A stretch of DNA of 6,292 nt, from contig SBBK01000147.1 in the NCBI GenBank assembly GCA_005240025.1, positions 1 through 6,292 of the forward strand. Reading direction: 5' to 3'. This DNA is from an archaeon. GTDB lineage: Archaea > Thermoproteota > Nitrososphaeria > Nitrososphaerales > Nitrosopumilaceae. The notes beneath the pieces were generated by a model, which searched no databases, was not told where the DNA came from, and saw only the letters and a list, made by a program, of their open reading frames with translations. A program made the position numbers and the translations under genes. The stretch's first letter is position 1. Each line of letters starts with the position of its first letter. Positions 1 through 5,079 of the stretch are shown piece by piece.

Positions 1-357
1 AACAAAAGCGACCTTGAAGGGGCGCCCCAGCTTTACGAGTCTGTCAAAGAATTCATTGGAATGGCTGAGAAAAACCCAATAATTTTGCAGACATCAGCTA
101 CAAAAAACAGGGGAATAGACGAGCTTGCAAAAAAACTGGTCGAACTTATGGCAGAAAAGAAAAAATCAAAAAAAGAACACGATCAAAAACGATTAGAAGC
201 CGAGTTGAAAGATATTATTTTAAATAATGTGAAAAACAAAATGGAGTCGCTCTTGAAATCTGACAAAAACTATGCCAGGTACCTCAAAAAACTTCAATCA
301 AGGCAAATCGACCCATTTGAGGCAGCAGACAAAATATCTGGCTCAATAATAAAGTGA
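1..357 (+). CDS. meaB: MeaB/ArgK-family P-loop GTPase, C-terminal part (5' end outside window)
   Basis: The reading frame is open from base 1, giving the last 118 residues of a protein that starts upstream of the window. The first four residues are NKSD, the G4 guanine-recognition motif (NKxD) of P-loop GTPases. About 30 residues later comes TSATKNRGIDEL, which fits the G5 SA motif and the following helix. The Lys/Glu-rich helical tail matches the C-terminal dimerisation extension of MeaB/ArgK proteins. Known family role: a G-protein chaperone that guards methylmalonyl-CoA mutase against inactivation and gates cofactor B12 loading. The gene ends 4 nt before the mutase start, so the two are almost certainly cotranscribed, which supports MeaB over an unrelated GTPase. 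An internal ATG at 61 is not the start, because the G4 motif lies upstream of it in frame. The P-loop (G1) cannot be checked here. Confidence 0.9.
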   Translation, partial: NKSDLEGAPQLYESVKEFIGMAEKNPIILQTSATKNRGIDELAKKLVELMAEKKKSKKEHDQKRLEAELKDIILNNVKNKMESLLKSDKNYARYLKKLQSRQIDPFEAADKISGSIIK

Positions 358-361
358 TACC

Positions 362-1945
362 ATGGCACAAATTGAAAAAAAACCAAGGGAAATTCTTACA
401 GACTCGAACTTTCCAGTAAGGCCTACTTACCACCAAAAAAAGAGACTAAAGGAAGACCCGGGCAAATATCCATTCACCCGGGGAATCCACAAAGAAATGT
501 ACCGCGAAAGGCTTTGGACGATGCGTCAGTACTCCGGGTTTGGCGACGCAAAGCAGACCAATGAGCGCTTCAAATTCATGCTTGAAAAAGGCCAGACTGG
601 TCTTTCGATGGCATTTGACCTCCCGACGCAAATTGGCCACGACCCAGACGCCCCACAGGCGGAAGGCGAGGTGGGCAAAGTCGGAGTATCTATTGCATCA
701 CTAAAAGACATGCTTACTGCATTTGATGGCATCCCATTGGGAAAGGTCAGTACATCCATGACGATAAACTCGACGGCGTCGACCCTTCTGGCGTATTATA
801 TTGCAGTTGGTGAGTCCCAGGGGTTTGCAAGCACGGAACTGAGGGGCACAACACAAAACGACATACTAAAAGAATACGTGGCAAGAAACACCTACATCTA
901 TCCGCCCAAGCCCTCGATGAGACTGATCGGTGATATGATTGCATATTGTGCAAAAAACGTACCCCAGTGGTATCCGATTTCTATTTCTGGTTATCATATG
1001 CGGGAAGCAGGCTCGACTGCAACACAGGAAGTCGCATTTACACTAGCTAATGCAATTGCGTACATCCAGACCTGCCTTGATAGGGGACTGAAGGTAGACG
1101 AGTTTGCGCCGAGACTTTCGTTTTTCTTTTGTTGCACGATGGAATTTTTTGAAGAAGTGGCCAAGTTTCGCACTGCGCGCAAAGTTTACGCAAAAATTCT
1201 AAAAGAAAAGTTCCATGCAAAAGACCCAAAATCAATCCAGCTCAAATTCCACACACAGACAAGCGGCGAATCGCTGACTGCCCAACAACCTGACAACAAC
1301 ATAGTGCGCGTGGCAATTCAAACCATGGCTGCAGTCCTTGGCGGCACCCAGTCCCTTCACACGAATTCGCGTGACGAGGCACTTGCGCTGCCCACTGCAG
1401 AGTCTGCAAAAATTGCGCTGAGGACCCAGCAAATTGTGGGTTATGAGAGCGGAATAACAAAAACGGTTGACCCTCTGGCCGGCTCTCACTACCTGGAGTA
1501 CTTGTGCGATGAAATCGAAGACGGCGTCTGGAAATACCTAAAGCAGATCGAAAAGATGGGCGGGGCGCTAAAAGCAATAGAAAAAGGCTTCTTCCAGTCA
1601 GAAATTAGGCAAAACGCATACCGGCTCAAAAAAGAGATAGACTCTGGCGACAGAGTCATAGTTGGGGTCAACAAGTTTACTGAAGACAGAGAGCCGAGGC
1701 CGGATCTTTTGCGAATTGATGAGTCGGTAGGCGAAAAACAAAAAAAAGCAATCAAAATGATTCGCTCAGGGCGGGACAACAAAAAAGTCGAGTATGCGCT
1801 ATCAAAGATGCAGTCTGCAGCAGAAAAAGACCAGAACCTCATGCCGTTCATACTGGATTCTGTCAGGTCTTATGCGACTACGGGGGAGATCAGCAACAAA
1901 TTCCGGCAGGTCTTTGGCGAATACCGGCCAAGGGAGGTATTTTAG
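362..1945 (+). CDS. mcmA: methylmalonyl-CoA mutase, large (catalytic) subunit
   Basis: Encodes 527 residues matching the TIM-barrel substrate domain of methylmalonyl-CoA mutase, which interconverts (R)-methylmalonyl-CoA and succinyl-CoA with adenosylcobalamin. Visible family signatures are RQYSGFG (Tyr57, equivalent to the catalytic Tyr89 of the Propionibacterium enzyme), FDLPTQIGHD (85-94), GTTQNDILKE (162-171), SMRLIGD (Arg187, CoA-carboxylate contact), SISGYHM (Tyr211-His212), HTQTSGESL (298-306) and HTNSRDEALALPT (333-345). Keeping both Tyr57 and Arg187 argues for methylmalonyl-CoA; isobutyryl-CoA mutases carry Phe and Gln there. The protein stops before any B12-binding domain (no DxHxxG), so it is a two-subunit archaeal type that needs a separate small subunit, not seen here. 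The ATG sits 4 nt after the GTPase stop; GTGAT at 354-358 could serve as a weak ribosome site. In thaumarchaea this step belongs to the 3-hydroxypropionate/4-hydroxybutyrate cycle (established for the group; its application here is inferred). Confidence 0.96.
   Translation: MAQIEKKPREILTDSNFPVRPTYHQKKRLKEDPGKYPFTRGIHKEMYRERLWTMRQYSGFGDAKQTNERFKFMLEKGQTGLSMAFDLPTQIGHDPDAPQAEGEVGKVGVSIASLKDMLTAFDGIPLGKVSTSMTINSTASTLLAYYIAVGESQGFASTELRGTTQNDILKEYVARNTYIYPPKPSMRLIGDMIAYCAKNVPQWYPISISGYHMREAGSTATQEVAFTLANAIAYIQTCLDRGLKVDEFAPRLSFFFCCTMEFFEEVAKFRTARKVYAKILKEKFHAKDPKSIQLKFHTQTSGESLTAQQPDNNIVRVAIQTMAAVLGGTQSLHTNSRDEALALPTAESAKIALRTQQIVGYESGITKTVDPLAGSHYLEYLCDEIEDGVWKYLKQIEKMGGALKAIEKGFFQSEIRQNAYRLKKEIDSGDRVIVGVNKFTEDREPRPDLLRIDESVGEKQKKAIKMIRSGRDNKKVEYALSKMQSAAEKDQNLMPFILDSVRSYATTGEISNKFRQVFGEYRPREVF
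1932..1938 (+). promoter_or_regulatory. strong Shine-Dalgarno site for mce
   Basis: GGGAGGT lies inside the last codons of the mutase gene, 7 nt before the epimerase ATG. It supports reinitiation-style coupling of the two genes and fixes the epimerase start. Confidence 0.8.
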
Positions 1946-2335
1946 ATGAAAATTGATCACATTGCAATTGCAGTAAATAATGTGGAAGAGGCAGCAAAGC
2001 AATACCAGCAAGCCCTTGGGGTCGAGAAAGTGGTTTTTGAAACGGTTGAATCCGAAGGAGTCAAGCTTGCCATACTAAAACTGGAAAACGGAAGAATAGA
2101 ACTGATGGAGCCGACGCGCGATGACTCACCAATAAAGAAATTTCTGGAAAAAAAAGGCGAAGGGCTGCACCACATGGCCCTTGCCACAAATGACATCGAA
2201 CAAGAATATCAAAGAATGGAACGCTGCGGGGTCCAGTTTTTGGGGAAAATTCGCGCAGGCTCTGAGGGAACCAAGATTACTTTTATTCACCCAAAATCGC
2301 TGCGGGGCGTTCTGGCAGAACTCTGCTCGCATTAA
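1946..2335 (+). CDS. mce: methylmalonyl-CoA epimerase (VOC/glyoxalase fold)
   Basis: Encodes 129 residues, close to the usual 130-150 of the family. It racemises (S)- and (R)-methylmalonyl-CoA, feeding the mutase encoded just upstream. The two-module vicinal-oxygen-chelate pattern is clear: DHIAIAV (4-10) opens module one and GLHHMALAT (73-81) opens module two. By alignment from memory to the Propionibacterium enzyme (ligands His12, Gln65, His91, Glu141), the metal ligands are His5, Glu52 (in IELMEP; Glu replaces Gln), His76 and Glu125 (in GVLAEL). Other family hallmarks are GTKITFIHPKS (108-118) and the RGVLAEL ending. The ATG directly follows the mutase stop codon (TAG at 1943-1945) with no gap and has a strong ribosome site, so it is translated from the same message. 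It is the last gene of the visible operon; decayed transposase sequence starts 28 nt after its stop. Confidence 0.95.
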   Translation: MKIDHIAIAVNNVEEAAKQYQQALGVEKVVFETVESEGVKLAILKLENGRIELMEPTRDDSPIKKFLEKKGEGLHHMALATNDIEQEYQRMERCGVQFLGKIRAGSEGTKITFIHPKSLRGVLAELCSH

Positions 2336-2362
2336 TGTGATTCAGTATACAAATAATGCACT

Positions 2363-2656
2363 TTACAGAAATGGCCATGTCGTGGATCTGGATTTTAAAA
2401 TGTCGTTGGCAACTGTAAGCTCACCGATCGGTCTCTTGACCGATTAGTTCTCTTTTTGGAGATGTTTGCACATATTGCCCCCTGATGTATGGTTTAGTGA
2501 TGTTTTGCCACCTTCGAGGAATTTTTCCTTCCATTAGTAAAATGTTAATGGGCCGATGTTGTACCTGCGGCACAGCTCTGCAGCATTGATGTTTGTGTTT
2601 AACGATTCTAAGATGATCCTTGCTTTTTCCTGTGGCGTGAACTTGCTTTTTACCAT
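2363..2656 (-). pseudogene. IS3-family transposase OrfA (HTH), inactivated by two in-frame stops
   Basis: One continuous minus-strand frame of 97 codons runs from ATG (2654-2656) to TAA (2363-2365) and reads like a complete IS3-type OrfA. It opens MVKSKFTPQEKARIILESL, then AAELCRRYNIGPLTFY (the helix-turn-helix), then WKEKFLEGGKTSL. It closes with the leucine-zipper-like segment LQKEN, SVKRPIGELTVANDILK. Two TAA codons interrupt it: 2534-2536 (between TFY and WKEK, where Gln CAA is usual, so C-to-T is likely) and 2444-2446 (between QKEN and SVKR). No frameshift is needed. AGGGGG lies 9 nt before the ATG and looks like the original ribosome site. The companion OrfB, expected next at lower coordinates, is absent because mce lies there. 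The family call rests on recognising these motifs from memory. Confidence 0.82.
2426..2457 (+). terminator. possible hairpin plus T-tract terminator downstream of mce
   Basis: ATCGGTC (2427-2433) and GACCGAT (2438-2444) form a perfect 7-bp stem with a TCTT loop, extendable by a G-T pair. A CT-rich tract with five Ts follows (2449-2457). It lies 91 nt past the mce stop and could end the operon transcript. Caution: the same bases fall inside the coiled-coil-coding part of the dead OrfA gene on the other strand, so the stem may be an accident of decayed coding sequence. Archaeal termination usually relies on T-runs rather than hairpins. Confidence 0.3.
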
Positions 2657-2666
2657 GAATAGAATA

Positions 2667-2682
2667 CCCCCTGTAATGTCCA
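2667..2682 (-). repeat. candidate left terminal inverted repeat of the OrfA-bearing IS3 element
   Basis: Read on the minus strand toward OrfA, the sequence begins TGGACATTACAGGGGG. IS3-family ends characteristically start with TG and lie shortly before OrfA, as here (26 nt from the start codon). The proposed opposite end near 4376 shares only the TGGAC start, so the boundary is tentative. Confidence 0.3.
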
Positions 2683-2692
2683 AAAACTGTAT

Positions 2693-2800
2693 GCGGTGAT
2701 GCGGTCTTATTCTAGCGGGGACCGCACCGCCAGACCACATTCTCATTACAAATTGCGAGCGGGAAAGCCCGAACCCTTTAGGGTTGGGAGTATGTCAGGT
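2693..2800 (+). mobile_element. possible remnant of an IS200/IS605-type (TnpB) right end, omega-RNA-like
   Basis: This stretch holds two strong structures. GCGGT (2693-2697) with ACCGC (2726-2730), plus GCGGTC (2701-2706) with GACCGC (2720-2725), make an 11-bp stem with a 3-nt bulge and a 13-nt loop. Further on, AAGCCCGAACCCTTTAGGG followed by TTGGGAG folds as AACCCT/AGGGTT with flanking CCC/GGG. A G-rich/C-rich foldback around a TTTAGG loop, just after the tnpB coding end, is typical of right ends of IS605/IS1341-type elements, where it also forms the guide-RNA (omega RNA) scaffold. A plus-strand frame open from 2661 to 2827 reads AGKPEPFRVGSM through this hairpin, compatible with a TnpB tail, but no RuvC or zinc-finger motif survives. 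An unrelated structured spacer cannot be excluded. Confidence 0.4.
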
Positions 2801-2878
2801 AATAGACAAGATTACGCATATTCGTAGGCATGACAAGCTAACACCGATTCTAATTTTTTAGCACCACTTTTTCGGATC

Positions 2879-4039
2879 CTAGCTAACTATTTTGTTAATC
2901 TCAGTAGCCACAAATAATCTAATTCGTTCCTTATTTTCAACTTCTTTTAAAATTCCAGCCTCGATAAGATACTCAACGGCTTTTTTTGCTGGTGGATAAG
3001 TGACTTGAAGATAATCCTGCACCTTTGGTATTGTGATCCAGGGGTTAGCAAATAACAGATCTATCACTTGCATAACACTTGCAGACGCTTTCCTCTCACG
3101 TAATTTTTGTTCGTATTTTGATTTCAATTCAATTAATTGTTGGATATTGCTAACGGCATCATTTGACTGAGCAATTACTGCCATAAGGAAAAACTTGATC
3201 CATTCATTCCATGTACTTTTTTTGCTAACTTGTAACAACGTATCATAATAACGTGTTTTATATTTCTCTATGTAAGCACTAAGATAAAGAATTGGTTGGC
3301 TCAACATTTTTCTTTCAGCAAGAATAAGAGGTATTAACAATCTACCAATTCTTCCATTGCCATCTCCGAATGGGTGTATTGCTTCAAACTGATAATGTGA
3401 TATTGCGCATTGTACTAAAATCGGCATTCTTTCCGGTGGATTTTTAATGAAATTTTCCAAGTTTAGTAAAAGCCTCTCAACATATTCCGGTGGCGGTGGA
3501 ACATAGCTGGCATTGGTTATTGGGGTTCCTTCTGGACCGATCCAGTTTTGTACAGTTCTAATTTTTCCAGGTTCCAATTCCTGACCCCTAACTCCTTCTA
3601 ACAACATTTTGTGTGCTTCTTTTATCATCTCCAAATTCACTTCGCTCTCTTTTTTTTCAATTTTTTTTAAGCAAGCGTTAAGCGCATCAACATAGTTTAT
3701 CACTTCATCAATCTGCTTACGTTCTCTTTCATGAGGACTGCTGCCAGCTCCTGCTTGATATCTGAACAAATCGAGAATAGATGCTTGAGTTCCTTCGATT
3801 TTCGAGCTAAGAACAGCTTCACGTAAAACGTAGGGGCGAATTATCAAATGAGGGTCTGGTAATAAGCGTCCTATTCCAGATAATTCCCCTAACTGATTGC
3901 TGGCTGCGCTAATCAGAGTTATAAGACTGGGCTCATCATACGAGATTTCTGGCGGAAGTTCATTGGGTAGAAATGTAATGTGCCCATCTGAATTCTTTAC
4001 GAGTTTACCAGAAGGTGTTATGAAGTCTTTTTCGTTTAT
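2879..4039 (-). CDS. Fic-domain protein (putative AMP-transferase) with N-terminal inhibitory motif and C-terminal winged helix
   Basis: A frame of 386 codons on the minus strand. From the N-terminus: a Fic_N-type region with GRLLPDPHLIIRPYVLREAV (57-76); SSKIEG (78-83), matching the (S/T)xxxE(G/N) inhibitory helix of class II Fic proteins, whose Glu82 would block productive ATP binding; RTVQNWIG and VPPPPEYV; then the catalytic IHPFGDGNGRIGR (His222 to Arg233), a complete HxFx(D/E)GNGRxxR motif. Residues about 315-386 look like a winged helix (VMQVIDLLFANPWITIPKV). Family role: transfer of AMP from ATP to protein Ser/Thr/Tyr hydroxyls, with self-regulation; the target is unknown. Start choice is the odd part. 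Fic_N homology extends 64 codons above the first NTG start (TTG, 3845-3847), back to ATA at 4037-4039, right after a stop (TGA 4040-4042) and 6 nt below GGGGTG. The true start is therefore a rare ATA or a mutated ATG. It appears more A+T-rich than the mutase operon and sits among mobile-element debris, suggesting acquisition by transfer. Confidence 0.85.
   Translation of the reverse strand: MNEKDFITPSGKLVKNSDGHITFLPNELPPEISYDEPSLITLISAASNQLGELSGIGRLLPDPHLIIRPYVLREAVLSSKIEGTQASILDLFRYQAGAGSSPHERERKQIDEVINYVDALNACLKKIEKKESEVNLEMIKEAHKMLLEGVRGQELEPGKIRTVQNWIGPEGTPITNASYVPPPPEYVERLLLNLENFIKNPPERMPILVQCAISHYQFEAIHPFGDGNGRIGRLLIPLILAERKMLSQPILYLSAYIEKYKTRYYDTLLQVSKKSTWNEWIKFFLMAVIAQSNDAVSNIQQLIELKSKYEQKLRERKASASVMQVIDLLFANPWITIPKVQDYLQVTYPPAKKAVEYLIEAGILKEVENKERIRLFVATEINKIVS
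4029..4038 (+). repeat. third copy of the TTTTCGTTTA half-site, overlapping the fic start
   Basis: TTTTCGTTTA here is identical to 4120-4129 in the upstream inverted repeat, 91 bp away and in the same orientation. It covers the first codons of fic including the ATA. A shared binding protein would explain it, although an A/T-rich 10-mer could recur by chance. Confidence 0.35.
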
Positions 4040-4045
4040 TCAGTT

Positions 4046-4051
4046 CACCCC
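4046..4051 (-). promoter_or_regulatory. Shine-Dalgarno site positioned for the ATA start of fic
   Basis: On the minus strand GGGGTG lies 6 nt before ATA (4037-4039). The spacing is ideal for initiation at that codon and there is no ATG, GTG or TTG in frame nearby. The site marks the ancestral or actual fic start. Confidence 0.55.
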
Positions 4052-4074
4052 TTATAACGAGGGAAGCTCATTAG

Positions 4075-4088
4075 TATACTGCAGTATA
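4075..4088. promoter_or_regulatory. perfect 14-bp palindrome in the fic promoter region (operator candidate)
   Basis: TATACTGCAGTATA is fully self-complementary and ends 36 nt upstream of the proposed fic start codon. It overlaps the best TATA-like sequence for fic (TTATAC on the minus strand, about 45-50 nt upstream of the start). A dimeric repressor bound here would block the basal promoter. No regulator gene sits next to it; the Fic protein's own C-terminal winged helix is one candidate (inference). Confidence 0.45.
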
Positions 4089-4102
4089 ACAATTGATCTT
4101 CC

Positions 4103-4132
4103 TATTAAACGAAAATACATTTTCGTTTAATA
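4103..4132. repeat. perfect 14-bp inverted repeat, 2-nt centre, upstream of fic
   Basis: The left arm TATTAAACGAAAAT (4103-4116) is mirrored exactly by ATTTTCGTTTAATA (4119-4132) around AC. It lies 63 nt upstream of the proposed fic start codon. The core TTTTCGTTTA recurs at 4029-4038, overlapping that start codon, giving three copies of one half-site. It is plausibly a regulator-binding site or a mobile-element end; it has no T-tract and is not an obvious terminator. Confidence 0.55.
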
Positions 4133-4234
4133 CAGTTTAAAGTGACTTAAATAACTTGCGGTATTTTGCAGTACAGGATGATTACCAAGTACGGTGCCCT
4201 ATAAGATGTGCAGTGAACCAATTTGTACTCCACT

Positions 4235-4375
4235 TCAAAACATGAGAAATTGTTCTACCGAGTCATACTGCTTTCTCAGGACTTCAGGCGAAGCCAGTAT
4301 AATGCCTGGCTAGGACGGTTTGTGAGACCCTGCCACAAAAAGCATCAATGTATGTCCTTGATTCCTGCCTTGGGG
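4235..4375 (-). pseudogene. tyrosine recombinase (integrase), C-terminal fragment
   Basis: Three minus-strand frames pieced together give AGIKD, then YIDAFCGRVSQTVLARHYTG, then SPEVLRKQYDSVEQFL and a stop (TGA at 4235-4237). This resembles the C-terminal end of archaeal phage/plasmid-type tyrosine integrases. There, a segment like YIDAFCGRxPxxVLARHY carries the nucleophilic Tyr (the Tyr of RHYTG), and a LRxxYDxVE helix ends the protein. At least two frameshifts are present, one after AGIKD and one after RHYTG. The upstream part, with the catalytic Arg and the HxxR motif, is missing. The fragment stops where the IS3 OrfB element begins, so an IS3 insertion probably cut the gene. The assignment is from remembered motifs only. 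Confidence 0.55.
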
Positions 4376-4380
4376 TGGAC
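4376..4380 (+). repeat. candidate right end of the OrfB-bearing IS3 element
   Basis: TGGAC read inward (plus strand, toward OrfB) matches the first five bases of the candidate IS3 end at 2682, and integrase-like coding begins just outside it. Beyond these bases the two ends differ, so this is only a boundary proposal. Confidence 0.2.
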
Positions 4381-4430
4381 CATGTTTTCAGTACTCCTTT
4401 TTGCATGATTTTACATACGGCTGCTCTCAC

Positions 4431-5013
4431 ATTTCTCATCTCCCAGGATTTGGCAGACTCAGGGGCAAGGTGTCCAAGCGCTGAATGGATTCTAGCTGTA
4501 TTGTAATCCCAAAAAGTATTTGCAATTATGATTTCTGCATCCTGATAGTTTGCAAACTCGCATGGGCAGATGTATTTTTTTGAGTATGGGGAAATGATTC
4601 TATGTGTCCGTTTTGCTGAGTATGATGATAAATGAATTCCTGTCCTGCATCTAACGTCCGTATGGTTGCCTGAATTTGTGGATATGCTGGACATTTGTCT
4701 GTTCTAATGTGATTTAGTACAGTCTGGTTTCTCAGACGCAATCGTATTTACCACATTGTACTGCCGCATCCTTGGTAGACGAGACATCAAAGGAGTATCA
4801 GACCCACCTTCTGGTAAATACATCCGCCACATTGAACAGGTAGCACCGGCAGTCTGCCAACACCAGCTGTATGTCATGTCTGTTTGCCGCGGCTGGTTTG
4901 GTCCAGTGGGTTTGAACATCTTTCTACCAGATCTTATTATCTCGGATTTTGATCTTGCAGGTTCAATCCTGCCTGGTTTTCTATATATTCTCTGAATTTT
5001 CTGCGGTTCATGG
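4431..5013 (-). pseudogene. IS3-family transposase OrfB (DDE integrase core), multiply frameshifted
   Basis: Minus-strand pieces in several frames rebuild an IS3 OrfB. In order: MNRRK/IQRIYRKPGRIEPARSKSEI, GPNQPRQTDMTY (first catalytic Asp, codon 4878-4880), then in another frame CYLFNVADVFTRRWV with a TGA (4798-4800) before YSFDVSSTKDAAVQ. The first frame returns with NVVNTIASEKPDC, followed by HIRTDKCPAY (second Asp, 4697-4699), GQEFIYHHTQQNGHIES (catalytic Glu, 4598-4600), and finally YICPCEFANYQDAE, WDYNTARIHSALGHLAPES and WEMRN. At least five frame changes and one nonsense codon make it non-functional. The last Asp-Glu gap is 32 residues instead of the D-35-E of the family, and the usual TDN reads TDK. 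The N-terminal HTH-like region and OrfA are missing upstream. Confidence 0.85.
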
Positions 5014-5052
5014 ATGCAAAAGCGCTTGATTCGGCAGGAGGATAAACTTCCC
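5014..5052. other. spacer between IS3 debris and the zinc-ribbon gene
   Basis: No gene is visible. On the minus strand the frame leading into the OrfB remnant (PAESSAFASMN) is only faintly transposase-like, so the IS boundary lies somewhere here but cannot be fixed. No direct repeat matching the other IS end was seen. Confidence 0.3.
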
Positions 5053-5063
5053 TTTTTATTTTA
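5053..5063 (+). promoter_or_regulatory. TATA-like box for the zinc-ribbon membrane protein gene
   Basis: TTTTTATTTTA lies about 17-27 nt before the GTG start at 5080. This spacing fits an archaeal TATA box with a leaderless or very short-leader transcript. No strong ribosome site is visible. Confidence 0.35.
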
Positions 5064-5079
5064 GATAATACAGGTACAG

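Larger units (their letters stand above)
2363..5013. mobile_element. decayed island: fic gene bracketed by inward-retained IS3 halves
   Basis: Both IS3 remnants lie on the minus strand, where an intact copy would read OrfB then OrfA from left to right. The left remnant keeps only OrfA and the right remnant only OrfB, so each keeps its inner half. Between them lie a TnpB-type end, fic with its palindromes, and an integrase tail. The layout fits two direct IS copies around a cargo segment, with the outer halves since deleted. Independent insertions that happened to leave these pieces would look the same. Confidence 0.4.

Noticed and set aside
1489..1851. 120-codon minus-strand frame inside the mutase gene
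   Set aside because: It is a shadow of the mutase frame, with no motif and no ribosome site.
2181..2447. 88-codon plus-strand frame overlapping the end of mce
   Set aside because: It is an alternate frame of the epimerase that runs on antisense to the OrfA remnant; it has no recognisable motif.
2690..2800. Stem structures considered as a tRNA gene
   Set aside because: No cloverleaf, no GTTCRAATC T-loop and no acceptor pairing could be drawn; an insertion-sequence end fits better.
3897..4130. 77-codon plus-strand frame
   Set aside because: It is antisense to the N-terminal Fic_N region and fic upstream region; the fic frame explains the conservation.
4223..4408. 61-codon plus-strand frame
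   Set aside because: It is antisense to the integrase tail and shows no domain of its own.
4756..4995. 79-codon plus-strand frame
   Set aside because: It is antisense to the IS3 OrfB remnant, whose motifs are clear on the minus strand.
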